From positions 122,574 through 186,573 of the forward strand of contig JAHFUM010000001.1 of NCBI GenBank assembly GCA_023265135.1: a stretch of 64,000 nucleotides of DNA, in the 5' to 3' direction. The position numbers and the translations under genes are program-made. Below are positions 45,842 to 53,815 of the stretch, one piece after another. This DNA is from Nitrosarchaeum sp. (GTDB lineage: Archaea > Thermoproteota > Nitrososphaeria > Nitrososphaerales > Nitrosopumilaceae). Each line of letters starts with the position of its first letter. Position 1 is the stretch's first letter. Under the pieces are notes generated by a model. It had not been told where the DNA came from. It did no database searches and saw nothing but the letters and a program-made list of their open reading frames with translations.

Positions 45842-46705
45842 ATGAAAAATTTAAGAAGCATGTTAAAGGCAAACAAACCTCTTGTTATTCCAGGAGTTTA
45901 TGATGCAATAGGAGCAAAAATTGCAGAAAAAGTAGGATTTGAGGCTATGTTTCAAACAGGATATGGAACTTCGGCGACATTATTTGGAATGCCAGATTAT
46001 GGGTTTATTGGAGCAACAGAAACTCTTGATAATGCAAGAAGAATTTGTCGTACAGTTTCAGTACCTGTCATAGTTGATTCAGATACAGGTTATGGTAATG
46101 CGTTAAGCGTTTGGAAATTAGTAAAAGAGTTAGAATCGGCTGGAGCTTCTGGAATTTTTCTAGAAGATCAAAAATGGCCAAAAAGATGTGGTCATATGCA
46201 AGGAAAAGAAATCATTACACAAGAAGAATACACTGAGAAATTAGGTGCTGCAGTAGATGCGAGACAAAGTAAAGATTTCATAATTGTTGCAAGAACAGAT
46301 GCAAGGGCAACAGAAGGATTAGAAGCTGCAATAGAAAGAGGGTTACAAAATAAAAAAACAGGTGCAGATGCCATATTTATTGAAGCACCAAGATCATTAG
46401 AAGAGATGAAAATAATTGGAAAAGAAATTAAAGCTCCGCTTGTTGCAAATATGATTGAAGGAGGTACAACTCCAATTAGCTCAGCAGAAACACTGCATAA
46501 ATTAGGATTTAAAATAATCCTATATCCACTTTCAGTGTTATTTGCCAATACTTTTGCAACTATGAATATTTTAAAAGAATTAAAGAAGACAGGAACGACT
46601 GTAAAGTTTAAACAAAAAGTTGTGAATTTTGATCAATTCAATGATTTGGTTGAACTGCCTAAATTCCAAAAATTAGAAAAGAAGTATAGATTTTTAAAAA
46701 GATAA
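45842..46705 (+). CDS. Isocitrate lyase / PEP mutase superfamily enzyme (methylisocitrate lyase-like)
   Basis: 287 residues, a TIM barrel of the family. Start LVIPGVYDAIGAKIAEKVGF, metal-binding DSDTGYGN, the active-site loop EDQKWPKRCGHMQGK with the K-R-C-G-H signature (catalytic Cys), and VARTDARA. The family holds methylisocitrate lyase, oxaloacetate decarboxylase and PEP mutase; the CGH motif favours a C-C lyase. Substrate is not fixed by sequence alone. Monocistronic, with the long gap upstream. Confidence 0.88.
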   Translation: MKNLRSMLKANKPLVIPGVYDAIGAKIAEKVGFEAMFQTGYGTSATLFGMPDYGFIGATETLDNARRICRTVSVPVIVDSDTGYGNALSVWKLVKELESAGASGIFLEDQKWPKRCGHMQGKEIITQEEYTEKLGAAVDARQSKDFIIVARTDARATEGLEAAIERGLQNKKTGADAIFIEAPRSLEEMKIIGKEIKAPLVANMIEGGTTPISSAETLHKLGFKIILYPLSVLFANTFATMNILKELKKTGTTVKFKQKVVNFDQFNDLVELPKFQKLEKKYRFLKR

Positions 46706-46734
46706 CAAAATAAAAAATTTCAAGTAAAGTACAG

Positions 46735-47022
46735 CTATGAACTGTTTCTCTTTACTTCAATATCTATTGTTGAAACGTTTCTGGTTCTACCGTCTTGTGA
46801 CTCTAATGATTCGGAGCCTATTTTGATTTCTCCAATAGAGTATCCAGCATTTTCTGTTTTTCTTGCAATGATTTGAGCTACATCTACAGCACGACCTATG
46901 CTTAGACCTCTAGCTTTGATGTAGACGGAGGGTAAGTTTGCCAATTGAATTAGCGTTGATGTTACATATGCCATCAATGGTTTCTTACCAATGAATATGG
47001 TGTTTCTAGATTCGTTTGACAT
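46735..47022 (-). CDS. albA: Chromatin protein Alba
   Basis: 95 residues. IFIGKKPLMAYVTSTL contains the DNA-contacting Lys pair (one is acetylated in Sulfolobus Alba), and ARGLSIGRAVDVAQIIARK is the second signature. The beta hairpin near TRNVSTIDIEVKR reaches the minor groove. Dimers coat DNA and RNA. In Nitrososphaerota it works together with archaeal histones. Convergent with the lyase gene. Confidence 0.95.
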   Translation of the reverse strand: MSNESRNTIFIGKKPLMAYVTSTLIQLANLPSVYIKARGLSIGRAVDVAQIIARKTENAGYSIGEIKIGSESLESQDGRTRNVSTIDIEVKRNSS

Positions 47023-47117
47023 GAGAAATTCGGTATTTAACGATAATTTAAAGCTAAAAGAGATTTTTTGATTCTAGAGAAAACTTTATGAAAATAATGA
47101 ACCATTATTAACTAGAT

Positions 47118-47708
47118 TTGGTGTTTTTAATGAATAACTTGAAGAATATTAAAGAAATTTTAGATTTAGGGACTCCTGAAGAAAAAATCAAAATTTTAGA
47201 GTCTCTTTCTTCTACAAATGACATGGAAATCATACAAAAAATAATTTCAAAATTAGATGATGATGACATTCAAGTAAGAGGAGAAGCGTTTACCTCATTA
47301 GTATTAAATAAAAATAAGATTTTGGATTTATTGATAAGCAGTTTAGACTCTCAAAACAAAAATATCAGAGGATACATATCTTTAGTGTTATCAAATAGAA
47401 ATGACTCGGATTCAATACCAGATATTATCAAGTTGACATGTGATCAAAGTTCAATGGTAAGAGCTTGTGCATTAGGAGCATTGGGTCATCTCAAAGCAAA
47501 AGAAGCAAAAAAAGTAATTCATAATTGCTTGTTTGATTCTAATTTGGAAGTTAGAAAAAGTGCCATACAAGCAACAATTGATCTTGGAGATTCATTATCA
47601 GAAGATGAAATTAAAGAAATGTCTAAGGAAAAAGATTCTGAGCTAGATAGACTTCTGGATAATTTAAAGAGAGAGGTGGACCGAAAGGGATTTGAACCCT
47701 CGATCTGA
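47118..47708 (+). CDS. HEAT-repeat protein, 3' end antisense to tRNA-Ala
   Basis: Up to 196 residues (GTG 47121 or ATG 47130 are likelier starts than TTG 47118). About four HEAT-like helix pairs: DDIQVRGEAFTSLVL, NKNIRGYISLVLSNR, SMVRACALGALGHLKA, NLEVRKSAIQATIDLG. Such scaffolds bind other proteins. The last residues before the stop (DRKGFEPSI) are read across the 3' half of tRNA-Ala on the other strand. No earlier in-frame stop exists. The overlap is 32 bases. Confidence 0.8.
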   Translation: MVFLMNNLKNIKEILDLGTPEEKIKILESLSSTNDMEIIQKIISKLDDDDIQVRGEAFTSLVLNKNKILDLLISSLDSQNKNIRGYISLVLSNRNDSDSIPDIIKLTCDQSSMVRACALGALGHLKAKEAKKVIHNCLFDSNLEVRKSAIQATIDLGDSLSEDEIKEMSKEKDSELDRLLDNLKREVDRKGFEPSI

Positions 47709-47750
47709 TGCATGCCATGCACCCATCCTACCAGACTAGACGATCGGCCC
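47677..47750 (-). tRNA. tRNA-Ala (GGC)
   Basis: Minus-strand cloverleaf with acceptor GGGCCGA/TCGGTCC, discriminator A, anticodon loop ATGGCAT on GGTGC/GCATC, giving GGC. The 3' half overlaps the end of the HEAT-repeat gene on the other strand. The G3:T70 wobble pair of alanine tRNA is present. No CCA encoded. Confidence 0.93.
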
Positions 47751-47875
47751 AATAATCAGTAAACTGATCTAATAACGTTTTTCAAATTGGTTATTAACGT
47801 TTAGCGGTTAAAGAAAAAACGTATGTATGAGATTAACACAAGATATTTAACCATAATTAGGATGGATGTAACGTT

Positions 47876-48721
47876 ATGGTAGTAGATAACAAAGCAACCA
47901 TCACATATGTTCAGTTGCTTAAAGAAGATCTTGTGATTATTAGATTAGTACCAAAAGATGGTCCAGTTCCAGAATATCAAGCTGGCCAATTTATTACATT
48001 GGGATTACCAAATCCTACTGAAGGTGGAAAAATTGTTAGAAGAGCGTATTCAATTGCATCCCACCCAGAAAATAGAAAATATATTGAGCTTGTAATTAGA
48101 TGGGTAAGAAAACCTCTCCCAGGTAGACTTACTACGCAGATATTTAATGCAAAAGAAGGTGATGAGATTTTATGGTTAAAACCCACAGGTAGAGCACTTT
48201 TAATAAATGAGACACTTCCAAATGGAGAAAAAGATAACAGACGAATTGTTTGTATTGGAGGAGGAACTGGTCTTGCACCATTTGTAAGTTATGCACAACA
48301 TCTACATGATACAGGAGATAAACGAGAAATTATTGTTCTTCACGGTGCAAGTTATGTTGATGAACTTAGTTACAAAGAACTACTTACAGAGTTGGAAAAT
48401 GAAAGTGTAGCAAGAGGAAAGGAACAATGGAATTTCAAATACAGGGCTTCTATTAGTAGACCACAAGAATGGTTTAACAGATCTTGGGCAGGTCAGCTTG
48501 GAAGAGTTGAAACATTTCTTAGACCAAGAGATAATGAAATCTCACCATTAGAAGAATTGATTGGGGATAAAATCACTATGGAAAACACGATGTTTTATGT
48601 TTGTGGCTGGCAAGGAACAATTGATGGAGTAATGGATTTCTTAAAACCAAAAGGTTTCGCCACAGAACATGATAAACGTTCAGATGGAAGCTTTGAAGTA
48701 AAGTACGAATCATACGGATAA
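47876..48721 (+). CDS. FNR-like FAD/NAD(P)-binding oxidoreductase, copy 2
   Basis: 281 residues, colinear with copy 1 at 36289-37128. Motifs match: RRAYSIASHPENRKYIE, RWVRKPLPGRLTT, IGGGTGLAPFVSYAQH, CGWQGTIDGVMDFL, and the same ESYG end. Compared with copy 1 the FAD-side loop and the C-terminal third differ. Two copies suggest different partners or growth conditions. Likely an NAD(P)H:ferredoxin-type reductase; flavodoxin-like or other acceptors are possible. Confidence 0.88.
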   Translation: MVVDNKATITYVQLLKEDLVIIRLVPKDGPVPEYQAGQFITLGLPNPTEGGKIVRRAYSIASHPENRKYIELVIRWVRKPLPGRLTTQIFNAKEGDEILWLKPTGRALLINETLPNGEKDNRRIVCIGGGTGLAPFVSYAQHLHDTGDKREIIVLHGASYVDELSYKELLTELENESVARGKEQWNFKYRASISRPQEWFNRSWAGQLGRVETFLRPRDNEISPLEELIGDKITMENTMFYVCGWQGTIDGVMDFLKPKGFATEHDKRSDGSFEVKYESYG

Positions 48722-48764
48722 TCAAATTTTAAAGAAATAAAATCTCCAAATAATTCTTACATGT

Positions 48765-48838
48765 GGGGATGTAGGTTAGCTTGGTATACTGCCAGCCTCG
48801 GGTGTTGGAGATCATGGGTTCAAATCCCATCGTCCCCA
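48765..48838 (+). tRNA. tRNA-Pro (CGG)
   Basis: Acceptor GGGGATG/CGTCCCC, discriminator A, anticodon loop CTCGGGT on CCAGC/GTTGG giving CGG, T arm ATGGG-TTCAAAT-CCCAT. No intron, no CCA. Confidence 0.94.
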
Positions 48839-48887
48839 TTTTAAGAAAGTCAATCATTGAAATATGACATTTTTTTAGTAAGTATAG

Positions 48888-49490
48888 TTGATAACTGCTC
48901 TATATCTAGCACATCTAAATCCGGTAACCAATGCACATATAGAAATAATTAATGAATTAAAAAAAAATGCAGACTCTGTAAAAGTTATGCCTGTTGTTTT
49001 TAAATCAGGTCAAAAGGAAATTAACAGTAAAAGCTTTCCATTTAGTTTTGAGATTAGGAAAAAAATGATTACATCGATTTATGGAAATTCCATTTTAGTT
49101 ACAGATGACTATACGTTTTATGCTCCTTTTAAAAAATACATGCCGCCATTATTATCACCTAAATCTTGGAATTTACGAAAACAAATACTGAGAGGAGTAC
49201 AAGGAGATTTCTTTTCATATACAGGTGATAAGGCAGAAGGATACATGCTCAAAATATACAGATTAAAACCCAAAGTAGGACTAAGAAAGTCACTATCGGC
49301 AACATCTGTAAAAGAAAGTCTCTATGATTCTGCATTGGGAAAAGAATCGAATTGGAAAAATAATGTTCCAGAAAATATTGGAAGAATTATCGAAGAAAAC
49401 TGGGATATAGTTAAGAAATTTTCAGATTCTGAAGATGAAACAACCCGTATTTTGGGGATGAAGTTTCCAAAAGAGGGTTGGTCAGAGTAA
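48888..49490 (+). CDS. Nucleotidyltransferase of the cytidylyltransferase-like superfamily
   Basis: 200 residues. The start LYLAHLNPVTNAHIEII is an altered HxGH-type motif (T-N-A-H), and LSATSVKESL near residue 145 matches the second motif ISSTxVR. The fold binds ATP and a mononucleotide or pantetheine/FMN-like substrate. NMN adenylyltransferase is the nearest archaeal relative by length, but the changed HxGH core makes the reaction uncertain. Start TTG 48888; 50 bases after tRNA-Pro. Confidence 0.7.
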   Translation: MITALYLAHLNPVTNAHIEIINELKKNADSVKVMPVVFKSGQKEINSKSFPFSFEIRKKMITSIYGNSILVTDDYTFYAPFKKYMPPLLSPKSWNLRKQILRGVQGDFFSYTGDKAEGYMLKIYRLKPKVGLRKSLSATSVKESLYDSALGKESNWKNNVPENIGRIIEENWDIVKKFSDSEDETTRILGMKFPKEGWSE

Positions 49491-49581
49491 AATTGTCATT
49501 AAACATCCATTTTAGAATAATATAGATCAAGAGTTCAAAAATAAGGATTAAAATATAAAAAATAAAACAAGCTTCAAATGA

Positions 49582-49647
49582 TTATTTCTTTTTTGAAGCC
49601 TTTTTGGTTGTTGTTTTTTTAGCTGCTGCTTTTTTCTTTGCTGCCAT
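49582..49647 (-). CDS. Lys/Ala-rich mini-protein, 21 aa
   Basis: Far below the usual ORF cut-off. A 21-residue frame starts MAAKKKAAAKK and ends ASKKK: eleven Lys with Ala and Thr, like the tail of histone H1 or bacterial Lys-rich nucleoid proteins. The gene's last bases are inside a hairpin (GCTTCAAA with TTTGAAGC) that covers the stop codon and can act in termination. Nucleic-acid binding is inferred from composition. Confidence 0.5.
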   Translation of the reverse strand: MAAKKKAAAKKTTTKKASKKK

Positions 49648-49997
49648 AACTAAAATGATAATTTACTTGAATTTCTACAGGTGAAATTAAAAAAATTACA
49701 CAAAATGGGTGATGTTCGGAATACAATTTTAAAACATTTTGAAAAAGAAAAAACGATCTTGGATCTAAATTAGATACATGTTTTCAGCAGTTTTTTCTTA
49801 AAGATCATTATTTTTAAATTAATGAAATCATCAAAATCTAAATTCATATGAAAAAGAGAATAATTCAAAAACGTCTTTAGACTTTAGTGATTTTGTTAAG
49901 CACAATAATAAGAATAATCAGTAAATTGAAGATTTATGATAAGGCATTAAAAAAAGTCCCCGAATAGATTAATTACTGATATGATGAAGATTTTTTT
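49648..49997. other. 350-base non-coding gap
   Basis: AT-rich DNA between the Lys-rich mini-gene and ilvE. No convincing gene, tRNA or strong inverted repeat. A 22-codon frame at 49705-49773 is present but has no supporting signal. The last 100 bases hold AT-rich stretches that may contain the ilvE promoter. Confidence 0.5.
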
Positions 49998-50915
49998 GTG
50001 GGACTACCTCTTTCAAAATATGTTTGGTTTGATGGAAAATTTGTAAAATCAGATAAAGCCAAGGTTCCAATCACAACTCATGCAATTCATTATGGAACAT
50101 CGGTTTTTGAAGGAATACGTGCATATTGGAATGGGAAAAATCTTTTTGCTTTTAGATTGGAGGAACATATTAAAAGATTTAGGAGATCAGGACAATTCTA
50201 TAACATTTCGCTTAATTTTTCAGATAAAATTATCAATGATGCGATAATTGGAATTTGTAAAAAAAATAAAATAAAAAAATCTTGTTATATTAGACCTTTT
50301 TATTTTGTGGGTGATTACGGAATAAATCTACATGTGACAGAAAAAGCTCCTACAAATGTTGTAATTTTTACATTCCCATTAGGTGATTTATTTGACAAAA
50401 ATGGAATTACTGCAGGTGTTACATCATGGAGAAAGTTTTCAGATTTGTCAACACCTCCTCAAGCAAAGATGGGTGGAAATTATCTTAATTCAATCATAGC
50501 AACACAAGAAGCAAAAAGAAATGGATTTGATGAAGCAATTTTATTAGATCATAATGGAAATGTAAGTGAAGCTCCAGGCGAGAACATTTTCATTGTAAGA
50601 GAGGGTAAATTAATTACGCCGGCGTTATCATCTTCAGCGTTGAATGGAATTACACGTGATGCAGTTATAAAAATTGCAAAAGATCTTAACATATACGTGA
50701 CAGAAACACAAATTGCAAGAAGTGAATTGACTATTTCGGATGAGATTTTTCTTACTGGCACTGCAGCTGAAATTACACCGATAATTTCTATAGATGGGAA
50801 GAAAATTAGAGATGGCAAACCGGGAGATATTACAAAAAAAATGATGGATGCTTATACAGACATAGTAATGAACAAAAATAGTGACTATTCACATTGGTTA
50901 ACTGCGGTGTATTAG
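49998..50915 (+). CDS. ilvE: Branched-chain amino-acid aminotransferase
   Basis: 305 residues, class IV PLP enzyme. HAIHYGTSVFEGIRAY at the start, YIRPFYFVGDYG, KMGGNYLNSIIATQEAKR with the PLP-binding region, DHNGNVSEAPGENIF and FLTGTAAEITPI. It transaminates Val, Leu and Ile. Start GTG 49998. It directly abuts the Gfo/Idh gene by one base, so it is in the same operon as the sugar-related genes, though its own role is amino-acid metabolism. Confidence 0.94.
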   Translation: MGLPLSKYVWFDGKFVKSDKAKVPITTHAIHYGTSVFEGIRAYWNGKNLFAFRLEEHIKRFRRSGQFYNISLNFSDKIINDAIIGICKKNKIKKSCYIRPFYFVGDYGINLHVTEKAPTNVVIFTFPLGDLFDKNGITAGVTSWRKFSDLSTPPQAKMGGNYLNSIIATQEAKRNGFDEAILLDHNGNVSEAPGENIFIVREGKLITPALSSSALNGITRDAVIKIAKDLNIYVTETQIARSELTISDEIFLTGTAAEITPIISIDGKKIRDGKPGDITKKMMDAYTDIVMNKNSDYSHWLTAVY

Positions 50916-51851
50916 ATGAAAATTGTTCAAATTGGTATTGGTGGGTGGGGCAAAAATCATACAAGAATACTATCACAATTAGGTGTACTTTCTGCAGTTT
51001 GTGATGCTAACGCTGAAAGAAGTAAGGAATATGGAGAAAAATACGCAGTGAATCATTATAGTTCATTGGATGATTTGATTAAGTTTGAGAAATTTGATGG
51101 AGCTTTTATTGTAACACCGACCTTTACTCATACAGAAATAGCTACAAAATTGCTCGAAGCAAAAAAACATGTTTTTGTAGAAAAACCAATGACATACAAA
51201 TCAGAAGATGGTCAGAAAATTGTAGAATTAGCAGAAAAAAATAAAGTGATCTTAACATGTGGATACATCGAACGTTTTAATCCTGCAGTAGATATTGTGA
51301 AAAAATTTGTTAAAGAAAAAAAGTTTGGAGAATTGGTAATGCTTGAATTTCATAGAGAAAATAGAATGCCTCTGCACATAAAAGATGTTGGAATTATTTA
51401 TGATACTTCTGTACACGATATAGATACTGCAAATTGGTTGTTTGATGATACGCCACAGGTAGTTTTTGCAAGATCAGGTAGAATAAATCACGAACATGAG
51501 GATTTTGCAAGTATAATGCTAGGATACAAAAATGATAAAGTGGCAATTATTTCATCAAATTGGATTACACCAAAGAAGGTCAGAACATTTACTGCAGTAT
51601 GTATTGATGCAATAATTACGTCTGATTTTATTTCACAGGAAGTTAAAGTAGAAAAAAAGGAAGAAACTGAAATTCCACGTAATGAAAAACAAGAGCCTTT
51701 GTTGTTAGAGATTCAAAGTTTTTTGGGAGCTTTGGAAGGAAAAAATGAAGTAGTTGTAAAATCACAACAAGCAGTTAATGTAACTAAGATAGCAGAAGCG
51801 GCACTTTTATCTAGTCAAAAAGGAATTCCAGTTTATCTGGATTTAAAATGA
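50916..51851 (+). CDS. Gfo/Idh/MocA-family NAD-dependent oxidoreductase
   Basis: 311 residues. Rossmann start VQIGIGGWGKNHTRIL, the family's EKPMTYKSEDG (catalytic Lys) and CGYIERFNPAVD, DTSVHDIDTANWL with the active-site His. The closest well-known relatives by pattern are UDP-GlcNAc(A) 3-dehydrogenases (WlbA/WbpB). Followed by a sugar acetyltransferase-type gene, which supports that call. Stop overlaps the next ATG by 4 bp. Confidence 0.85.
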   Translation: MKIVQIGIGGWGKNHTRILSQLGVLSAVCDANAERSKEYGEKYAVNHYSSLDDLIKFEKFDGAFIVTPTFTHTEIATKLLEAKKHVFVEKPMTYKSEDGQKIVELAEKNKVILTCGYIERFNPAVDIVKKFVKEKKFGELVMLEFHRENRMPLHIKDVGIIYDTSVHDIDTANWLFDDTPQVVFARSGRINHEHEDFASIMLGYKNDKVAIISSNWITPKKVRTFTAVCIDAIITSDFISQEVKVEKKEETEIPRNEKQEPLLLEIQSFLGALEGKNEVVVKSQQAVNVTKIAEAALLSSQKGIPVYLDLK

Positions 51852-52117
51852 ACAAAACAATGATTGATATTTTGGCATGTCCTATAGATAAAAATTATCC
51901 TTTGGAATTATATGAAATTAAAGAAAAAAATAATGTTGTCTCAGAAGGAGTATTGTTTTGTTCCAAGTGCTCTAGATTTTATCCCATAATTGAAGAAATA
52001 CCAATTATGTTACCAGATGAATTAAGAAATAAGGTTCAAGAGATGGAATTTCTAAAAAACAACAAGAAAGACTTGCCAGAAAAAATTACCACAATGGCAA
52101 ATCCATGGCATTTATGA
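51848..52117 (+). CDS. Trm112-like zinc protein, 89 aa
   Basis: MIDILACPIDKNYPLELYEI with CPIDK, and VLFCSKCSRFYPIIEEIPIMLPDE: the Trm112 pattern, with Cys at two pairs. Trm112 activates and stabilises several methyltransferases acting on RNA and release factors in archaea. It lies between two sugar-enzyme genes, overlapping the first by 4 bp and the next by 13 bp if that starts at 52105. Confidence 0.88.
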   Translation: MNKTMIDILACPIDKNYPLELYEIKEKNNVVSEGVLFCSKCSRFYPIIEEIPIMLPDELRNKVQEMEFLKNNKKDLPEKITTMANPWHL

Positions 52118-52122
52118 TAAAG

Positions 52123-52599
52123 ATGGTGACTAACTTCATTTCAGAAAAAGCAAAAATTGGCAAGAATGTCAAGGTTTGGCATTTCACTTACATTGGAGAT
52201 AATGTAGAAATTGGTGATAATGTAAAGATTGGTTCACTAGTCCATATTGATTACGATGTAAAAATCGGAGAGAATACAAAGATAGAGGGAAAAGCATACA
52301 TCCCACCACTTTCAAGAATTGGAAAAAATGTGTTCATAGGACCTGCTGCAGTACTAACAAATGATCCGTATCCAATGTGCAATAAAATGATTGGTGTTAC
52401 AATAAAAGATAATGCGATAATTGGAGCACGTGCTGTTATTAAAGCAGGAGTAACCATTGGAAAAAATAGTGTTGTTGCAATGGGTGCAGTAGTAACTAGA
52501 GACGTTCCAGAAGACTCGGTAGTAATTGGATCTCCTGCTACAATTAGATATACGCGTAAAGAGTATGATAAAAAACAGAGACAGTGGATTGAAAGTTAG
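52123..52599 (+). CDS. Hexapeptide-repeat acyltransferase (WlbB/WbpD-like sugar N-acetyltransferase)
   Basis: 158 residues from ATG 52123; an ATG at 52105 would add six. Left-handed beta-helix repeats run through residues 1-140 (IGKNVKVWHFTYIGDNVEIG and similar). The form FISEKAKIGKNVKVWHF closely resembles UDP-3-amino-GlcNAcA N-acetyltransferases. The end carries a charged helix. With the Gfo/Idh gene it suggests a 3-acetamido sugar made for surface glycans. A missing DegT-type aminotransferase in this window leaves the pathway incomplete. Confidence 0.82.
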   Translation: MVTNFISEKAKIGKNVKVWHFTYIGDNVEIGDNVKIGSLVHIDYDVKIGENTKIEGKAYIPPLSRIGKNVFIGPAAVLTNDPYPMCNKMIGVTIKDNAIIGARAVIKAGVTIGKNSVVAMGAVVTRDVPEDSVVIGSPATIRYTRKEYDKKQRQWIES

Positions 52600-52826
52600 G
52601 ATTTTATCTCTTTTTTAAATACCCAATTTTTTAATTTAGATAAAACCAAAATCCAGATTATTACAAAAATTATTGCAATAATTGCTTTGAGTATTGAAGT
52701 AAATAATAAATTAAAATCACCTGAACCAGAAATAGAAAAAGGACCCACGATTTTAACGAGAATTCCCCCCCCAACAATTATCAAAACCCACATGGTAAAC
52801 AGAAATCCATAAAGTCCTATCTTCAA
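52596..52826 (-). CDS. Hypothetical two-span membrane protein, 76 aa
   Basis: Two hydrophobic segments: about residues 4-25 (LYGFLFTMWVLIIVGGGILV) and 45-65 (SILKAIIAIIFVIIWILVL), then a short Lys-rich tail. It is last in the minus-strand replication/glycosylation operon and overlaps the GPT gene by 4 bp. Function unknown. Confidence 0.7.
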   Translation of the reverse strand: MKIGLYGFLFTMWVLIIVGGGILVKIVGPFSISGSGDFNLLFTSILKAIIAIIFVIIWILVLSKLKNWVFKKEIKS

Positions 52827-53815
52827 ATTGACATCCTCATCATAAATGCAGTAATTATTGCCAGTATTCCAGAAAAAATTGCTAGTTTGAATATTGCGTA
52901 TCCGACTTGTTTTTCAGATAATGGTCCTGCAGCAAGAATTAATCTCACCAGAGTAATTGGTGCAGTTTTATCGTTAGTTGCTTTTAGTTTGAAATCTTCA
53001 GTGTGTTCCACAGGTTTTCCTTTAATTTGTCTATGTTCTACTATTTGCTTCATGCTTGAGAGAAACAAAAATGAGTTGATTATAGCAGGCAAAAGTGCAA
53101 CAGCTGCAATAATTTCCACATGACCCACAATAGCAATTACACCATACATCGCACCCAAAGTCAAAGCACCAGAATCTCCAGGAAATATCTTGCTTGGAAT
53201 TTTATGATACTTGTAAAATGCCAATGAAACAAATCCAAGTGGTAAACTAATTATTACCATTTCATAGTTTTGTAAAATAAACAATACAATACTTAATGAG
53301 AAACTTGCAATAATCATAAAACCACTTGCCACTCCATTTAGTACATCAATAGAGTTAATGGTGTTACCTGTAATTGGAATCATGAAAACTATTAGTCCCA
53401 GATAAAGAATAGGTATTTGGACTGTGCCAAATAATGGAAATGATAAATTAGAATCATATGTTCCAAGGAGAATTATTGGTATCGAGGCAATTACTAAAGC
53501 AATTGGTTTAAACCATCCACCCATAACTTTTCTATCATCTACATATCCAATTACAAATGCAATAAAACTAGTAATTATTATTACGAGAATTTCATTTGTA
53601 TGGAAAAATTCATACAAAACAAGTTCAGATACAATAATTCCAGAAATAATTGAAGGTCCGCCAGGTCTTACTACCATTATATGATCTATTTTGTTCATGT
53701 CTTTGACTGCAAGATTTCTTTTTTGCAAAAATTTGATTAGAGGTGGAGTGGAAACATATACTGTAAAAAATGCAATAATGCATGATACTATTGCAGGTAT
53801 TATCAATTCGGTCAA
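52823..53815 (-). CDS. GlcNAc-1-phosphate transferase (DPAGT1/MraY family, polyprenyl-phosphate acceptor)
   Basis: 330 residues, ten or more spans. Family motifs are NTINSIDVLNGVASG and PGDSGALTLGAMYG with catalytic Asp and Asn, and the loop VVRPGGPSIISG near residue 50. It transfers GlcNAc-1-P or a related sugar to dolichyl phosphate, starting N-glycan assembly (AglH role in methanogens). It sits one base after the Hel308 stop, in an operon with MCM and GINS. Confidence 0.88.
   Translation of the reverse strand: MTELIIPAIVSCIIAFFTVYVSTPPLIKFLQKRNLAVKDMNKIDHIMVVRPGGPSIISGIIVSELVLYEFFHTNEILVIIITSFIAFVIGYVDDRKVMGGWFKPIALVIASIPIILLGTYDSNLSFPLFGTVQIPILYLGLIVFMIPITGNTINSIDVLNGVASGFMIIASFSLSIVLFILQNYEMVIISLPLGFVSLAFYKYHKIPSKIFPGDSGALTLGAMYGVIAIVGHVEIIAAVALLPAIINSFLFLSSMKQIVEHRQIKGKPVEHTEDFKLKATNDKTAPITLVRLILAAGPLSEKQVGYAIFKLAIFSGILAIITAFMMRMSI

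Noticed and set aside
47519-47752. A minus-strand frame through tRNA-Ala (ending in the HEAT gene)
   Set aside because: It is the complement of the HEAT-repeat coding region and the tRNA; the residue pattern is that of a tRNA translation.
49705-49773. A 22-codon frame (MGDVRNTILK) before ilvE
   Set aside because: Too short and without a TATA box or coupling to a neighbour; expected by chance in AT-rich DNA.
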